Source: JAEINY01 sp942490535 (GTDB lineage: Bacteria > Bacteroidota > Bacteroidia > Bacteroidales > Marinilabiliaceae). Taken from it: a stretch of 64,000 bases of DNA. A program made the translations under genes and the position numbers. The notes under the pieces are model-generated. The model worked only from the letters and a program-made list of their open reading frames with translations. It made no database searches and was not told where the DNA came from. Where the stretch lies: positions 1,674,001-1,738,000 of the forward strand of contig CALNXQ010000005.1 in NCBI GenBank assembly GCA_942490535.1, in the 5' to 3' direction. Numbering within the stretch: the stretch's first letter is position 1; every line of letters starts with the position of its first letter. This document shows, piece after piece, positions 1 to 8,017 of this stretch.

Positions 1-291
1 ATTGTTCAGGCATTTCCACGTCGAATTATTAATATTCATCCAGCCTTATTGCCAAAATATGGTGGCAAAGGAATGTATGGTGAGCATGTGCATCAGGCCG
101 TCGTGGATAATAAGGAAAGCGAGACGGGTATTACAATTCATTTTGTGGATGAACACTACGATGAAGGCGCAGTTATTCTGCAAACAACTTGTACAGTAGA
201 ACCTACGGACTCAGCCGCTGATGTGGCCCGCAAGATTCATCAGCTCGAATTTGACTATTTTCCGAAAGTAGTGGAGTCGTTACTTTTGTAA
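1..291 (+). CDS. purN: Phosphoribosylglycinamide formyltransferase (C-terminal part, cut by window edge)
   Basis: This is the C-terminal ~96 codons of a GART enzyme, read in frame 1 from the first base. PurN transfers a formyl group from 10-formyltetrahydrofolate to GAR in purine synthesis, in the cytoplasm. The family signature INIHPALLP is present, followed by YGGKGMYG, the conserved ETGITIHFVDE segment and YDEGAVILQ, which matches the substrate and folate-binding end of PurN. The start lies left of the window. A second reading frame over the same bases is a shadow. The gene ends 41 nt before a bidirectional terminator. Confidence 0.95.
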   Translation: MVQAFPRRIINIHPALLPKYGGKGMYGEHVHQAVVDNKESETGITIHFVDEHYDEGAVILQTTCTVEPTDSAADVARKIHQLEFDYFPKVVESLLL

Positions 292-331
292 AGTATCAAT
301 CGATGTAATAATACCGTGTAATAGATATAAC

Positions 332-366
332 AAAAGGCTCCGGATGATGCGGAGCCTTTTTAATTA
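332..366. terminator. Bidirectional rho-independent terminator
   Basis: The stem AAAAGGCTCCG / CGGAGCCTTTT has a short GATGATG loop and A/T tracts on both sides. It lies between the converging purN and M23 peptidase genes and can serve both. Confidence 0.85.
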
Positions 367-381
367 TCAGTTAGTTGTTGA

Positions 382-1650
382 TTAATTCTGCTGTAGAACC
401 AAACTATCCAGGCTTATTTGGAGTGGTTGAATGAAAGTGTTGTATTGTGAACGGTTCTCTTCCTTAACGGGTTCCACGGGAGGTGCATCGATTTTAAGTG
501 GGTCCACCGGTTTGCCATTTTTAAAAACTCGGAAATCCAGATGCGGGCCCGTTGATAAACCAGTGGAGCCCACATAACCAATTAGTTGTCCTTGCTGTAC
601 GTGATCACCTTTGTTCAGTCCTTTGGCAAACCCTTTCAGGTGCATGTAAACGGTGGAGTATACGCTGTTATGTTTGATTTTTATATAATTGCCACCTCCT
701 CGTTTTTGATAGGATTTATCGATCACCCGACCATCGCCTAAGGCATAAACGGGTGTTCCGGATGGTGCGGCATAGTCTATTCCATGATGTGGACGGCGGA
801 TTTTCAATACCGGATGCAAGCGGCTGTTGGAAAACTTACTGCTAATTCGAGAAAACTTTAAAGGTGCTTTCAGGAACGCTTTACGTAAGCTTTGTCCTTC
901 TTCATCGAAGAAATTCCAGGCGCTGTCTTCTTCAAAATTAAAGGCGTAATAGTCACGCCCGCGATGGTGAAATAAAGCCGCATGTACTTTCCCGACGCCA
1001 ATGGAAGTACTGTCTACGTAATTTTCATCGTACATTACTTTAAAATAGTCGCCTTTCTCAATGCCAAAGAAGTCTACTGTCCAGGCGTATATTTCCGATA
1101 ATTCAATGGCTAAAACGGGATGCACGCCATTGTCGGTCATAGCATTCCACAGGGACGAAGTGATTACGCCGGTAGCTGTTTTCGGTATGGTGACAATTTC
1201 TTTCGCCTCGCGATAGACATTTATTGAGTCGGCCAGTGAGACCACCATGTAATCGGTGTTGTCTATTTCATACACAAAGTGTTGGAGCTGTTGGGTTGTA
1301 TCACCCGATATGAAAAGCGAATAGTGGTTGCCCACTTTTATTTTGCGCACATCAAAGACCGGTTTTGTTTTTTGAACAATCTTATGAATAGTGGGGTAAT
1401 CAATGCCTGCTTTTAGAAAAATGTCAGCCAGATTTTGATTGCGTGTAATGCGATTGCCTTCAATGAGGAAAGAGTCTTTGGGTAGTCCGTATAATAATTC
1501 CGGTTCAGGGATCTCTACGATTTGCATGGAATCCAGTGTTTCACTGGTAATGGGTGAAACTGGGTGTTGATAACGATTAATCAAAAACAATACGAGAGGA
1601 ATAGCAATGGCCAGTGCAGGCAGAGCGAAATACAAAACTCTTTTCTTCAT
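382..1650 (-). CDS. M23-family murein metallopeptidase with altered third zinc-ligand position
   Basis: A 422-residue envelope protein that probably cuts peptidoglycan cross-links. Residues ~5-25 form an N-terminal membrane anchor or signal. A long middle region, including a SLWNAM segment typical of the OapA/LysM-like part of these enzymes, leads to an M23 (LytM/lysostaphin) domain at about 270-385. The HxxxD zinc motif is visible (H288-D292), as is the YMHL histidine (H337). The family's HxH motif, usually HLHF, reads HLDF here (H370-L371-D372), so the canonical third zinc ligand is Asp. From memory, some Bacteroidota homologues also deviate here, so activity is likely but not certain. The gene stands alone, followed by a terminator shared with purN. 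Confidence 0.85.
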   Translation of the reverse strand: MKKRVLYFALPALAIAIPLVLFLINRYQHPVSPITSETLDSMQIVEIPEPELLYGLPKDSFLIEGNRITRNQNLADIFLKAGIDYPTIHKIVQKTKPVFDVRKIKVGNHYSLFISGDTTQQLQHFVYEIDNTDYMVVSLADSINVYREAKEIVTIPKTATGVITSSLWNAMTDNGVHPVLAIELSEIYAWTVDFFGIEKGDYFKVMYDENYVDSTSIGVGKVHAALFHHRGRDYYAFNFEEDSAWNFFDEEGQSLRKAFLKAPLKFSRISSKFSNSRLHPVLKIRRPHHGIDYAAPSGTPVYALGDGRVIDKSYQKRGGGNYIKIKHNSVYSTVYMHLKGFAKGLNKGDHVQQGQLIGYVGSTGLSTGPHLDFRVFKNGKPVDPLKIDAPPVEPVKEENRSQYNTFIQPLQISLDSLVLQQN

Positions 1651-1680
1651 TATACTTGAGAAATTTTAGACGGGGGCCAA

Positions 1681-1710
1681 TATATAAAAAGAAGCCCGGA
1701 AAACCGGGCT
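1681..1710 (-). terminator. Rho-independent terminator after yitT-like gene
   Basis: AGCCCGG / CCGGGCT stem with an AAAA loop at 1693-1710. On the minus strand it is followed by CTTCTTTTT. It ends transcription of the YitT-like gene before the M23 gene. Confidence 0.8.
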
Positions 1711-1714
1711 CAAG

Positions 1715-2578
1715 CTATATTTTTATTTTATCAAATCCTTTTCCATAAACCCCCATTACGTTGCCCATGGTAATGAATGCTTCCGGATCAATTTCCTTCA
1801 CAATCCGGAAAACAACCTGTGATTCACTTTTTCGGCCGATGACCATGAGAACTTTCACATCTTCGCCGGAATAGCCACCGGTGCCGTGCAGAACCGTCAA
1901 ACCGCGATTGGCATCAAAAATAACGGATTTGCGAATTTCTTCATATTTATTGGAGATAATGAAAAACTGAACGGTCTGTCTGTTTCCTGAAATCACCATG
2001 TCTACGGTATAGGCCAAAATGGCCATGGTCATGTAGCCATATACCATGGTTTCGATGGATTGAAACAGGAAGTAGGAGGACGAAATAATCAGCACATCCA
2101 TGCCCAATAACAGCCGGCCCAAACTGATGTTTTTATATTTATTGATGATCATGGCGATGATATCCACGCCGCCAGTACTGCCCCCATTGACAAATACAAT
2201 ACCAGCCCCCAGTCCGCCCAGGATACCACCAATGATGGCATTCATCATTAATTCAGACACAATGGGCTCCACAAAGAGGGGCCGTAAAAAGGATAGAAAG
2301 CCCGATAAGACCAGCACGCAATAGATGGTTTTTACGCCAAAGGAAGCGCCGAGAATGCGGATGGCCAACAAGATTAAAAAGATGTTGATGATCAGGGAGG
2401 TTAATCCAATGTCCCATCCGGCAACGAAATAGAAGATGGTGGCGATACCCGTTAAGCCGCCGCCGACAATCTTAGCCGGAATTAAAAAACCTGTCCAGCC
2501 TAACGAGCCAATCCCCAAGCCAATGGTGAGGAAGAGATAGCTTCTTATTTCTTTGAAGAGGGCTGTTTTATTTTTCAT
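1715..2578 (-). CDS. YitT family membrane protein (DUF161 + DUF2179)
   Basis: A 287-residue integral membrane protein. About 200 N-terminal residues hold five or six hydrophobic helices with the glycine-rich family segments GLGAGIVFVNGGSTGGVDIIA. A soluble C-terminal DUF2179 domain (~220-287) contains the conserved GLTVLHGTGGYSGEDVKVLM pattern and ends in GNVMGVYGKGF. Length and layout match YitT proteins. The family is thought to be transporter-like, but its substrate is not established. The gene lies downstream of leuS on the same strand behind an unusual hairpin leader, so it is probably transcribed mostly on its own. Confidence 0.9.
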   Translation of the reverse strand: MKNKTALFKEIRSYLFLTIGLGIGSLGWTGFLIPAKIVGGGLTGIATIFYFVAGWDIGLTSLIINIFLILLAIRILGASFGVKTIYCVLVLSGFLSFLRPLFVEPIVSELMMNAIIGGILGGLGAGIVFVNGGSTGGVDIIAMIINKYKNISLGRLLLGMDVLIISSSYFLFQSIETMVYGYMTMAILAYTVDMVISGNRQTVQFFIISNKYEEIRKSVIFDANRGLTVLHGTGGYSGEDVKVLMVIGRKSESQVVFRIVKEIDPEAFITMGNVMGVYGKGFDKIKI

Positions 2579-2591
2579 GTTTTTAGGTTCT

Positions 2592-2644
2592 AAAAATCCC
2601 CATCATACCTTTATATATACTATATATAATGGACAGATGGGGAT
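2592..2644 (-). terminator. Nested hairpin between leuS and yitT: terminator or attenuator
   Basis: Perfect 9-bp arms ATCCCCATC (2596-2604) and GATGGGGAT (2636-2644) enclose a 31-nt AT-rich loop. The loop holds its own perfect palindrome, TATATATACTATATATA (2612-2628). On the minus strand the outer stem is followed by TTTTAG, as in a rho-independent terminator. Its 3' end is only 17 nt from the yitT start codon, so it could end leuS transcripts or attenuate yitT. Confidence 0.65.
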
Positions 2645-2738
2645 CTGTATGTGATTTATGATTCTTTACAGAGAAATGAATTCTGAATTTCGATCAATGA
2701 ATAAAAATTCTTACATCATTAATCCTTGAGACTAACAT

Positions 2739-5525
2739 TTATCCGACCACAATGTTGATAATTTTTTTGGGAACGACAATGATCTTTCGCACTTGCTTAC
2801 CTTCCATCCATTTGATGGAGGAGGGATGGGCGAGAGCTGCTTTTTCAATGTCTTCCTTGGTCATGTCGGCCGGCAAATCCAGTTTGAAACGCATTTTACC
2901 GTTGAAGGAAACCGGATAAGTGATGGTCGATTCCACCAGGAAGCTTTCGTTTAGCTCGGGCCATTGGGTGTCGCAAACGGTGGATATATGTCCCAGAGCC
3001 TTTTGCCACAACTCTTCGGCCAGGTGAGGGGCGAAGGGTGCCAGCAGGGCTACATAGGTTTCCAAAATTTCCCGTTTGTTACATTTCAGGTCATTCAAGT
3101 CGTTCACACAAATCATGAACGCACTTACACAGGTATTGAATGAGAAGCGTTCCACATCTTCCGAAATCTTCTTGATGGTGCGGTGTAACACTTTCAATTC
3201 ATCCGGTGTGGCTTTCTCCTCACTGATGTTTAAGCCATTTTCGTTGTAGAACAAGCGCCAGGTTTTACGCAGGAACTTGTGTACGCCGTCAATACCATTG
3301 GTATCCCAGGGTTTGGATTGCTCCAATGGGCCCAGGAACATCTCGTACAATCGAAGGGTGTCGGCACCGTATTGATCGATGATCACATCCGGATTCACCA
3401 CATTGTACATGGACTTGGACATTTTTTCCACGGCCCATCCACACACGTATTTTCCATCTTCCAAAATAAATTCGGCAGTGGCATAGTCCGGGCTCCATTT
3501 TTTGAAAGCTTCCAAGTCGAGTACGTCGTTGTGCACAATGTTTACATCCACATGGATATCGGTTACCTCGTAGTCTTTACGTAAGTTATAAGATACATAG
3601 GTATTGGTTCCTTTTACGCGGTATACAAAGTTGGATCGTCCCTGTATCATCCCCTGGTTAATCAACTTCTTATAAGGCTCATCTTTCACCACTTTACCCA
3701 GGTCATATAAAAATTTGTTCCAGAAACGAGAGTAGATCAAGTGACCGGTGGCGTGTTCGGTACCACCAATGTAAAGATCCACATCCTGCCAGTAGGCATT
3801 GGCTTCTTGACCTACTAAGGCCTGATCATTCTTCGGATCCATGTACCTTAAGTAATAGGCCGATGATCCGGCAAAGCCGGGCATGGTATTCAACTCCAAA
3901 GGATAACCCTCTTCTGTTTTCCAGTCTTTGGCACGTCCCAATGGGGGCTCGCCTTGTTCCGTCGGCAAGTATTTATCAATCTCCGGAAGGGTCAATGGCA
4001 ATTTGGATTCATCCAGCATGTGAGGCATGTCATCCTTATAATAGACAGGGAACGGTTCTCCCCAGTACCGTTGACGACTAAAGATCGCATCCCGCAAACG
4101 GAAGTTGGTCTTCACCTGGCCAATGCCTTTTTCCTTAATGTAGTCTTTGGTTTTGGCGATGGCTTCTTTTACATCCATGCCGTTCAATAGCCCAGAATTA
4201 ACCATGGTTCCTTCCTTGGAATCGATGGAGTCTTCCCAGGTTTGTGGATCGGTTTCGATCTCGCCGGTTGGAATCACCACCTGACGGATGGGTAAGTTAA
4301 AATGGCGGGCAAAGGCAAAATCGCGTGTGTCGTGTGCCGGAACGGCCATGATGGCCCCGGTTCCATAACCAGCCAACACATAATCACTGATCCAAACGGG
4401 AATTTCCTCGTTGGTCAATGGGTTGATGGCATAGGCCCCGGAAAAGACACCACTCACTTTTTTTACATCGGCCAGACGCTCCCGCTCGGTCCGTTTTTTC
4501 GTTTCTTCAATGTAAGCATCCACAGCACTGCGTTGCGCGGGTGTTGTCAATTGATCCACCAGGTCACTCTCCGGTGCCAATACCATGAAGGTGACTCCAA
4601 ATACCGTGTCCGCACGGGTGGTGAAGATTTCCATGGCCACATCTGAGCCTTTGGCTTTGAAAGTCATCTCGGCACCTTCGGAACGGCCAATCCAGTTGCG
4701 TTGTATTTCTTTTAATGAATCGCTCCAATCCACATTGTCCAATCCGTTCAATAAACGTTCGGCATAAGCCGATACGCGCAAAGACCACTGGCGCATCACT
4801 TTTTGCTCTACCGGATGGCCACCACGTACGGAAAGGCCTTCTTTCACTTCATCGTTGGCCAATACGGTTCCCAATGCCGGACACCAGTTCACCATGGTGT
4901 CGGCCAGGTAAGCCAGGCGGTAATTCAGTAATATTTCTTGTTGTTCTTTCTCCGTTTTGTTTTTCCACTCTTCAGCAGTGAAGCTTAATTCATCGCTGCA
5001 AGCCAGATCCAATCCTTCTGTACCAACGGCTGCAAAAGCTTCGGTCAGCTCACTGATGGGGCGGGCTTGTTTGGCTTGATTGCAGTAGTAGTGTTCGAAC
5101 ATTTGAATGAAGGCCCACTGTGTCCAATGGTAATAATTGGGATCACAGGTTTTCACCTCCCGGTCCCAATCGTAACAGAAACCAATTTTATCCAATTGCT
5201 CGCGGTAGCGTTTCAGGTTATTTTCGGTGGTGATTGCCGGGTGTTGACCGGTTTGAATGGCATATTGTTCGGCGGGTAATCCGTAGGCATCATAACCCAT
5301 GGGGTGCAACACATTGAATCCGTTCAAACGTTTGTAACGGCTGTATATATCGGAGGCAATGTAACCGAGCGGGTGACCTACGTGTAGACCGGCTCCCGAC
5401 GGGTAAGGGAACATGTCTAATACGTAAAATTTAGGACGGTTCGGATCCACCTCTACTTTATAAATCTGGTGGTCGTTCCAATACTTTTGCCACTTCTGCT
5501 CGAGTTCCTTAAAATTATATTCCAT
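2739..5525 (-). CDS. leuS: Leucyl-tRNA synthetase
   Basis: A class Ia aminoacyl-tRNA synthetase of 928 residues that charges tRNA-Leu in the cytoplasm. The HIGH-type motif HVGHPLGY is at residues 48-55 and KMSKS at 701-705. The CP1 editing domain is recognisable from its TTRADTVFG and GYGTGAIMAVPAHDTRD segments. The C-terminal anticodon-binding region (NTCVSAFM, LLAPFAPHLAEELW) is complete. Length is in the upper range for the family, as is common in Bacteroidota. The start fits the conserved MEYNFKELEQKWQKYW opening. A -7 promoter element lies 46 nt upstream. Confidence 0.98.
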   Translation of the reverse strand: MEYNFKELEQKWQKYWNDHQIYKVEVDPNRPKFYVLDMFPYPSGAGLHVGHPLGYIASDIYSRYKRLNGFNVLHPMGYDAYGLPAEQYAIQTGQHPAITTENNLKRYREQLDKIGFCYDWDREVKTCDPNYYHWTQWAFIQMFEHYYCNQAKQARPISELTEAFAAVGTEGLDLACSDELSFTAEEWKNKTEKEQQEILLNYRLAYLADTMVNWCPALGTVLANDEVKEGLSVRGGHPVEQKVMRQWSLRVSAYAERLLNGLDNVDWSDSLKEIQRNWIGRSEGAEMTFKAKGSDVAMEIFTTRADTVFGVTFMVLAPESDLVDQLTTPAQRSAVDAYIEETKKRTERERLADVKKVSGVFSGAYAINPLTNEEIPVWISDYVLAGYGTGAIMAVPAHDTRDFAFARHFNLPIRQVVIPTGEIETDPQTWEDSIDSKEGTMVNSGLLNGMDVKEAIAKTKDYIKEKGIGQVKTNFRLRDAIFSRQRYWGEPFPVYYKDDMPHMLDESKLPLTLPEIDKYLPTEQGEPPLGRAKDWKTEEGYPLELNTMPGFAGSSAYYLRYMDPKNDQALVGQEANAYWQDVDLYIGGTEHATGHLIYSRFWNKFLYDLGKVVKDEPYKKLINQGMIQGRSNFVYRVKGTNTYVSYNLRKDYEVTDIHVDVNIVHNDVLDLEAFKKWSPDYATAEFILEDGKYVCGWAVEKMSKSMYNVVNPDVIIDQYGADTLRLYEMFLGPLEQSKPWDTNGIDGVHKFLRKTWRLFYNENGLNISEEKATPDELKVLHRTIKKISEDVERFSFNTCVSAFMICVNDLNDLKCNKREILETYVALLAPFAPHLAEELWQKALGHISTVCDTQWPELNESFLVESTITYPVSFNGKMRFKLDLPADMTKEDIEKAALAHPSSIKWMEGKQVRKIIVVPKKIINIVVG

Positions 5526-5570
5526 GGTATTTGTTGAATGGTAGTATTTTTACTTTTCTGTGTTAGCCTG

Positions 5571-5578
5571 CAAAATTA
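5571..5578 (-). promoter_or_regulatory. Bacteroidota -7 promoter element for leuS
   Basis: The minus strand reads TAATTTTG, an exact TAnnTTTG match, 46 nt before the leuS start codon. No good -33 TTTG/TTG was found at the expected distance. Confidence 0.5.
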
Positions 5579-5775
5579 GTAAAAGTTTGAGAAAAAGCAG
5601 TGGGGTTCCAAGGGTTAGTGATTAAGTATTAATGGGTATAATGATTCCTGTTCCTAATAAGTTGCATCCTGATTTAGGGGAATTATCAATTGTATGGAAT
5701 TGTTTTGTCTTTGTGTAGACCTTAAGGTTATCAAAAGCTTAAGGGCTGGCTGATTTAAAAAAGCGCTGCAGGCCG

Positions 5776-5804
5776 TTGTTTTCTAAAAATAATTTCTAAA
5801 TTTG
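5776..5804 (+). promoter_or_regulatory. Promoter of tRNA-Arg (TTG-N18-TAAATTTG)
   Basis: A -33 TTG (5776-5778) and an exact -7 TAAATTTG (5797-5804) are separated by 18 nt. The predicted transcription start falls a few bases before the tRNA at 5816. Confidence 0.75.
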
Positions 5805-5815
5805 CGCACCTGAAT

Positions 5816-5887
5816 GGTCTCGTAGTTCAATGGATAGAATGTAGGATTCCGGTTCCTATGATGTGGGTTCGATTCCCGCCGAGATCA
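5816..5887 (+). tRNA. tRNA-Arg (anticodon CCG)
   Basis: A 72-nt cloverleaf can be folded by eye. The acceptor GGTCTCG pairs with CGAGATC (one G-U), the D stem is GTTC/GAAT, the anticodon stem TAGGA/TCCTA carries loop TTCCGGT (anticodon CCG), the T stem is GTGGG/CCCGC with loop TTCGATT, and the discriminator is A. The 3' CCA is not encoded. It reads CGG arginine codons. It is a single gene with its own promoter and terminator. Confidence 0.93.
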
Positions 5888-5892
5888 CACTT

Positions 5893-5930
5893 AAAACCCG
5901 AAAGTTCAAACTGAGCTTTCGGGTTTTGTT
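5893..5930 (+). terminator. Rho-independent terminator after tRNA-Arg
   Basis: A 12-bp stem AAAACCCGAAAG / CTTTCGGGTTTT with an 11-nt loop begins 6 nt after the tRNA and runs into TTTTGTT. Confidence 0.88.
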
Positions 5931-6277
5931 GTATTAGGCGTTAACGGAATCTGGTTACAGCTTTTAAAAGGCTATCAGCATAGGTCTATGTCAATTTAGA
6001 AGCGTTCACTCCAAGTTTCCTTTTATCGACAGTAAAGGTTAAAAAGTGTTAATCCTAACTTTGCATTCAGAGGCTTAGTGGATTATCTGTTGTTATTCCT
6101 CCCAAAAATACATTGAATACAAAGACATGGTTCCTCAAAGGATGGGTTATCTGAATGTGTGATAATGAATTTTACATTTGTTGAAAGGGCGTACCTGTAA
6201 GGTTTTATTGACGGGTGATTTATTTTTAAACAGAAGCACTAATAGTTTGCAACAAGCCGTCCGGTTGTCCGTTCTGT
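5931..6277. other. Gene-free interval
   Basis: About 350 AT-rich bases between the tRNA terminator and the promoter of the small lipoprotein. I see no convincing open reading frame, RNA fold or repeat in it. Confidence 0.6.
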
Positions 6278-6307
6278 TTTGCATTTCTTTCATCGAGGTT
6301 ACCTTTG
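6278..6307 (+). promoter_or_regulatory. Promoter of small lipoprotein (TTTG-N18-TACCTTTG)
   Basis: A -33 TTTG (6278-6281) and an exact -7 TACCTTTG (6300-6307) are separated by 18 nt. This is one of the best promoter matches in the window and would give a ~65-nt leader before the ATG at 6380. Confidence 0.75.
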
Positions 6308-6379
6308 CGCCTGATTTTTTTCGCGTTTAGGTGGAAACAATCAGAGGGGAACATTTTATAACAACTAAATCTAAGAAGC

Positions 6380-6520
6380 ATGACAGGAAAGAAATGCTAT
6401 TTAGGGGTAGCAGTCGCATGTATTTTAATGGCAATAGTCATTAGTTCATGTGCTGGTGCCAGCGGGATGTCCCGTGTGGAATGCCCACAGGCGTATCACG
6501 GGGCGGGTATCCGCAACTAA
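6380..6520 (+). CDS. Small lipoprotein, 46 residues
   Basis: The frame encodes 46 residues: a basic MTGKK start, a hydrophobic stretch, then a lipobox-like VISSC with Cys24, leaving a mature peptide of 23 residues (CAGASGM... to ...GAGIRN). It looks like the tiny lipoproteins common in Bacteroidota, which often carry a CP(x)n-G-x-G tail as here (ECPQAYHGAG). Support for a real gene comes from an excellent promoter 72 nt upstream and a strong inverted repeat just after the stop. The start follows AAATCTAAGAAGC with no Shine-Dalgarno, normal for the phylum. No function can be assigned. Confidence 0.7.
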   Translation: MTGKKCYLGVAVACILMAIVISSCAGASGMSRVECPQAYHGAGIRN

Positions 6521-6528
6521 CTTCATTG

Positions 6529-6562
6529 CCGGGCTTAAGTGTTTTTCAACTTTTAAGCCCGG
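6529..6562 (+). terminator. Hairpin after small lipoprotein gene
   Basis: A 10-bp perfect stem CCGGGCTTAA / TTAAGCCCGG with a 14-nt loop starts 9 nt after the stop codon. The following bases (TATGTTAAA) are only weakly T-rich, so termination is probable rather than certain. Confidence 0.6.
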
Positions 6563-6617
6563 TATGTTAAAGGGCCATTCATTGAACTGCTCTCTTTACA
6601 TTATCCCTGATCTGATA

Positions 6618-6850
6618 GGTTGAGTACATGGTCAGACGGATACTAACCGCGCCCCTCGGTTTGAAGTTATTTCAATGTAGTGATCACTTCAGCACCCCGG
6701 TTTGAGACTTTTGCAAGTTTGAAACAGCGTGCGCACGCCGGTTTGGGGTTTTTTCCGATTCGAAATAGCATCAGCACGCGGGTTTGATGCTTTTGCAGGT
6801 TTGCAATGACTTCGCCACTCTGGTTTGGAGGTGTTTCAAGCAATGAAGAT
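6618..6850. repeat. Degenerate 41-bp tandem repeat array
   Basis: Five units start with GGTTTG at 6658, 6699, 6740, 6781 and 6822, spaced exactly 41 bp each time. A weaker unit begins at 6618 (GGTTGAG, spacing 40). Between units only about half the positions agree. Besides GGTTTG the best kept are a central T-run, a GAAAT-like core and CAGCAC near the end. The exact spacing despite sequence decay argues for an old tandem array. There are no spacers, so it is not CRISPR. It lies between two converging genes and encodes nothing evident. Confidence 0.8.
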
Positions 6851-6857
6851 TCAGTCC

Positions 6858-6900
6858 AAAATAAAAAGAAGACCTCTCGCCTTCTAAAAGGGAGAGGTCT
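6858..6900 (-). terminator. Rho-independent terminator after DUF6261-like gene
   Basis: Stem AGACCTCTC (6870-6878) / GAGAGGTCT (6892-6900). On the minus strand it is followed by TCTTTTTATTTT. Confidence 0.85.
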
Positions 6901-6938
6901 CTTCCATATTCACCCAAAATCGCCATCGCCAGGGATGG

Positions 6939-7595
6939 CTAACTATGCGATTTAATAAGTATTTCCATTTCGCGGTATGCTGCGAGGATGGGTGCCGTAA
7001 CCGTGATTTTGGTGTGGGCAAACAAAAGGGTTAACAGGCCCTCCATGGATTCGCGCAGGAGCGGTGCCTGCTGGCTGGCCGAGTCGGTATTAGTGGCTTT
7101 GGCCCGGTCACTGATAAAAGAACTGTTGGCCGCCTTAAATTCATTGTTGGTCGATTGAATTAACGGAATCCAGCGGGTGATGCTGGTGTCCAGTACCTGG
7201 GTGTCGATTTGACCAATCTCAGTTAATAAGTTATCAATGGCGGATGTCTCTTCCGAATAGGATAATTTCGTCAGGCGTGGCCCGTGTTTGCGGGTCACTT
7301 GATCGACCTGGGCCAGTACTTCAACGACCTCAAGGTCCTGATGCGGAAAAAAGGTTTCCGCCTTCAGGCTTTGCATAAAACCCGATAACAGGCGGTCGCG
7401 CTGTTTATCCAGTTCATTTTTGTCGGCAGCATAGGCTTGCTCTTTCAACATACCTTGTTTAAAAGCTTCGAGGTGGGTACTCACCTTGGCAAGGGCAGGT
7501 TGTACTTCGGTAATAGTCGCACAAATGCGCAGGGTGCTTTCGGCAATTGCCTGCAATTCTTTGTGGCGTAGGCGGGGGAGGTTTATTAATTCCAT
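6939..7595 (-). CDS. Uncharacterised helical protein, DUF6261-like
   Basis: A 218-residue soluble protein with no signal peptide or membrane segment. It is almost entirely amphipathic helix, with heptad-like stretches around 15-75 and 110-150. The opening MELINLPRLRHKELQAIAE and the overall plan resemble Bacteroidota proteins labelled DUF6261, which often occur in several copies per genome and have no known function. The match is from memory. The gene is monocistronic, with a strong terminator downstream and a ~420-nt intergenic region upstream. Confidence 0.75.
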   Translation of the reverse strand: MELINLPRLRHKELQAIAESTLRICATITEVQPALAKVSTHLEAFKQGMLKEQAYAADKNELDKQRDRLLSGFMQSLKAETFFPHQDLEVVEVLAQVDQVTRKHGPRLTKLSYSEETSAIDNLLTEIGQIDTQVLDTSITRWIPLIQSTNNEFKAANSSFISDRAKATNTDSASQQAPLLRESMEGLLTLLFAHTKITVTAPILAAYREMEILIKSHS

Positions 7596-7843
7596 GTTGG
7601 CGTGTTTTGGTTTAACCTTTTCTATAAAAAAGTTACGGCAAAAAATGGAATCTCCAAACGGATTCCGAAAAAAATATTTTAAACAAATGCCTTAATAATG
7701 AATAGGTGTGATGGACTTTTTTATAAAAAGCGATGCCTGGTAGAGCGCCCGGCTTTTGAGGAAAGTGTCCGTGTGAAAAAATTAATCTTCAAATATTTAA
7801 CACTCTTTATGCTTCCTGATTTAAATAAATCAACTAATTACTT

Positions 7844-7851
7844 TATCTTTG
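7844..7851 (+). promoter_or_regulatory. -7 promoter element and long leader of RRM gene
   Basis: TATCTTTG is an exact -7 match, but no clear -33 element is seen. It would give a leader of about 160 nt (to 8017), long for this window, containing a small CACTTAAAAGTG hairpin near the start codon. The rest of 7596-8017 shows no gene. An 87-codon frame at 7698-7961 lacks protein-like character. Confidence 0.5.
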
Positions 7852-8017
7852 TGCTGTATTTAGAATTAGGATTTTTTGACACAGCTGATATTGAACTTTC
7901 GCCGATTGGCCTTCTTCAAGGCTTCGCATTTCATTCCGCATATCAAACAACCTCAGTTTAAATCAATAGTTAAAGGCACTTAAAAGTGTCAGTGTATTAT
8001 TTATTAGAATTTAGAAG

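Noticed and set aside
2..199. 65-codon frame at the left edge
   Set aside because: It overlaps the purN frame, which carries the family signature.
6618..6850. CRISPR-like array
   Set aside because: Units are adjacent and 41 bp long with no unique spacers, repeats are strongly diverged, and no cas gene is near.
7698..7961. 87-codon plus-strand frame
   Set aside because: No promoter or known motif, odd composition, and it lies over the leader of the RRM gene.
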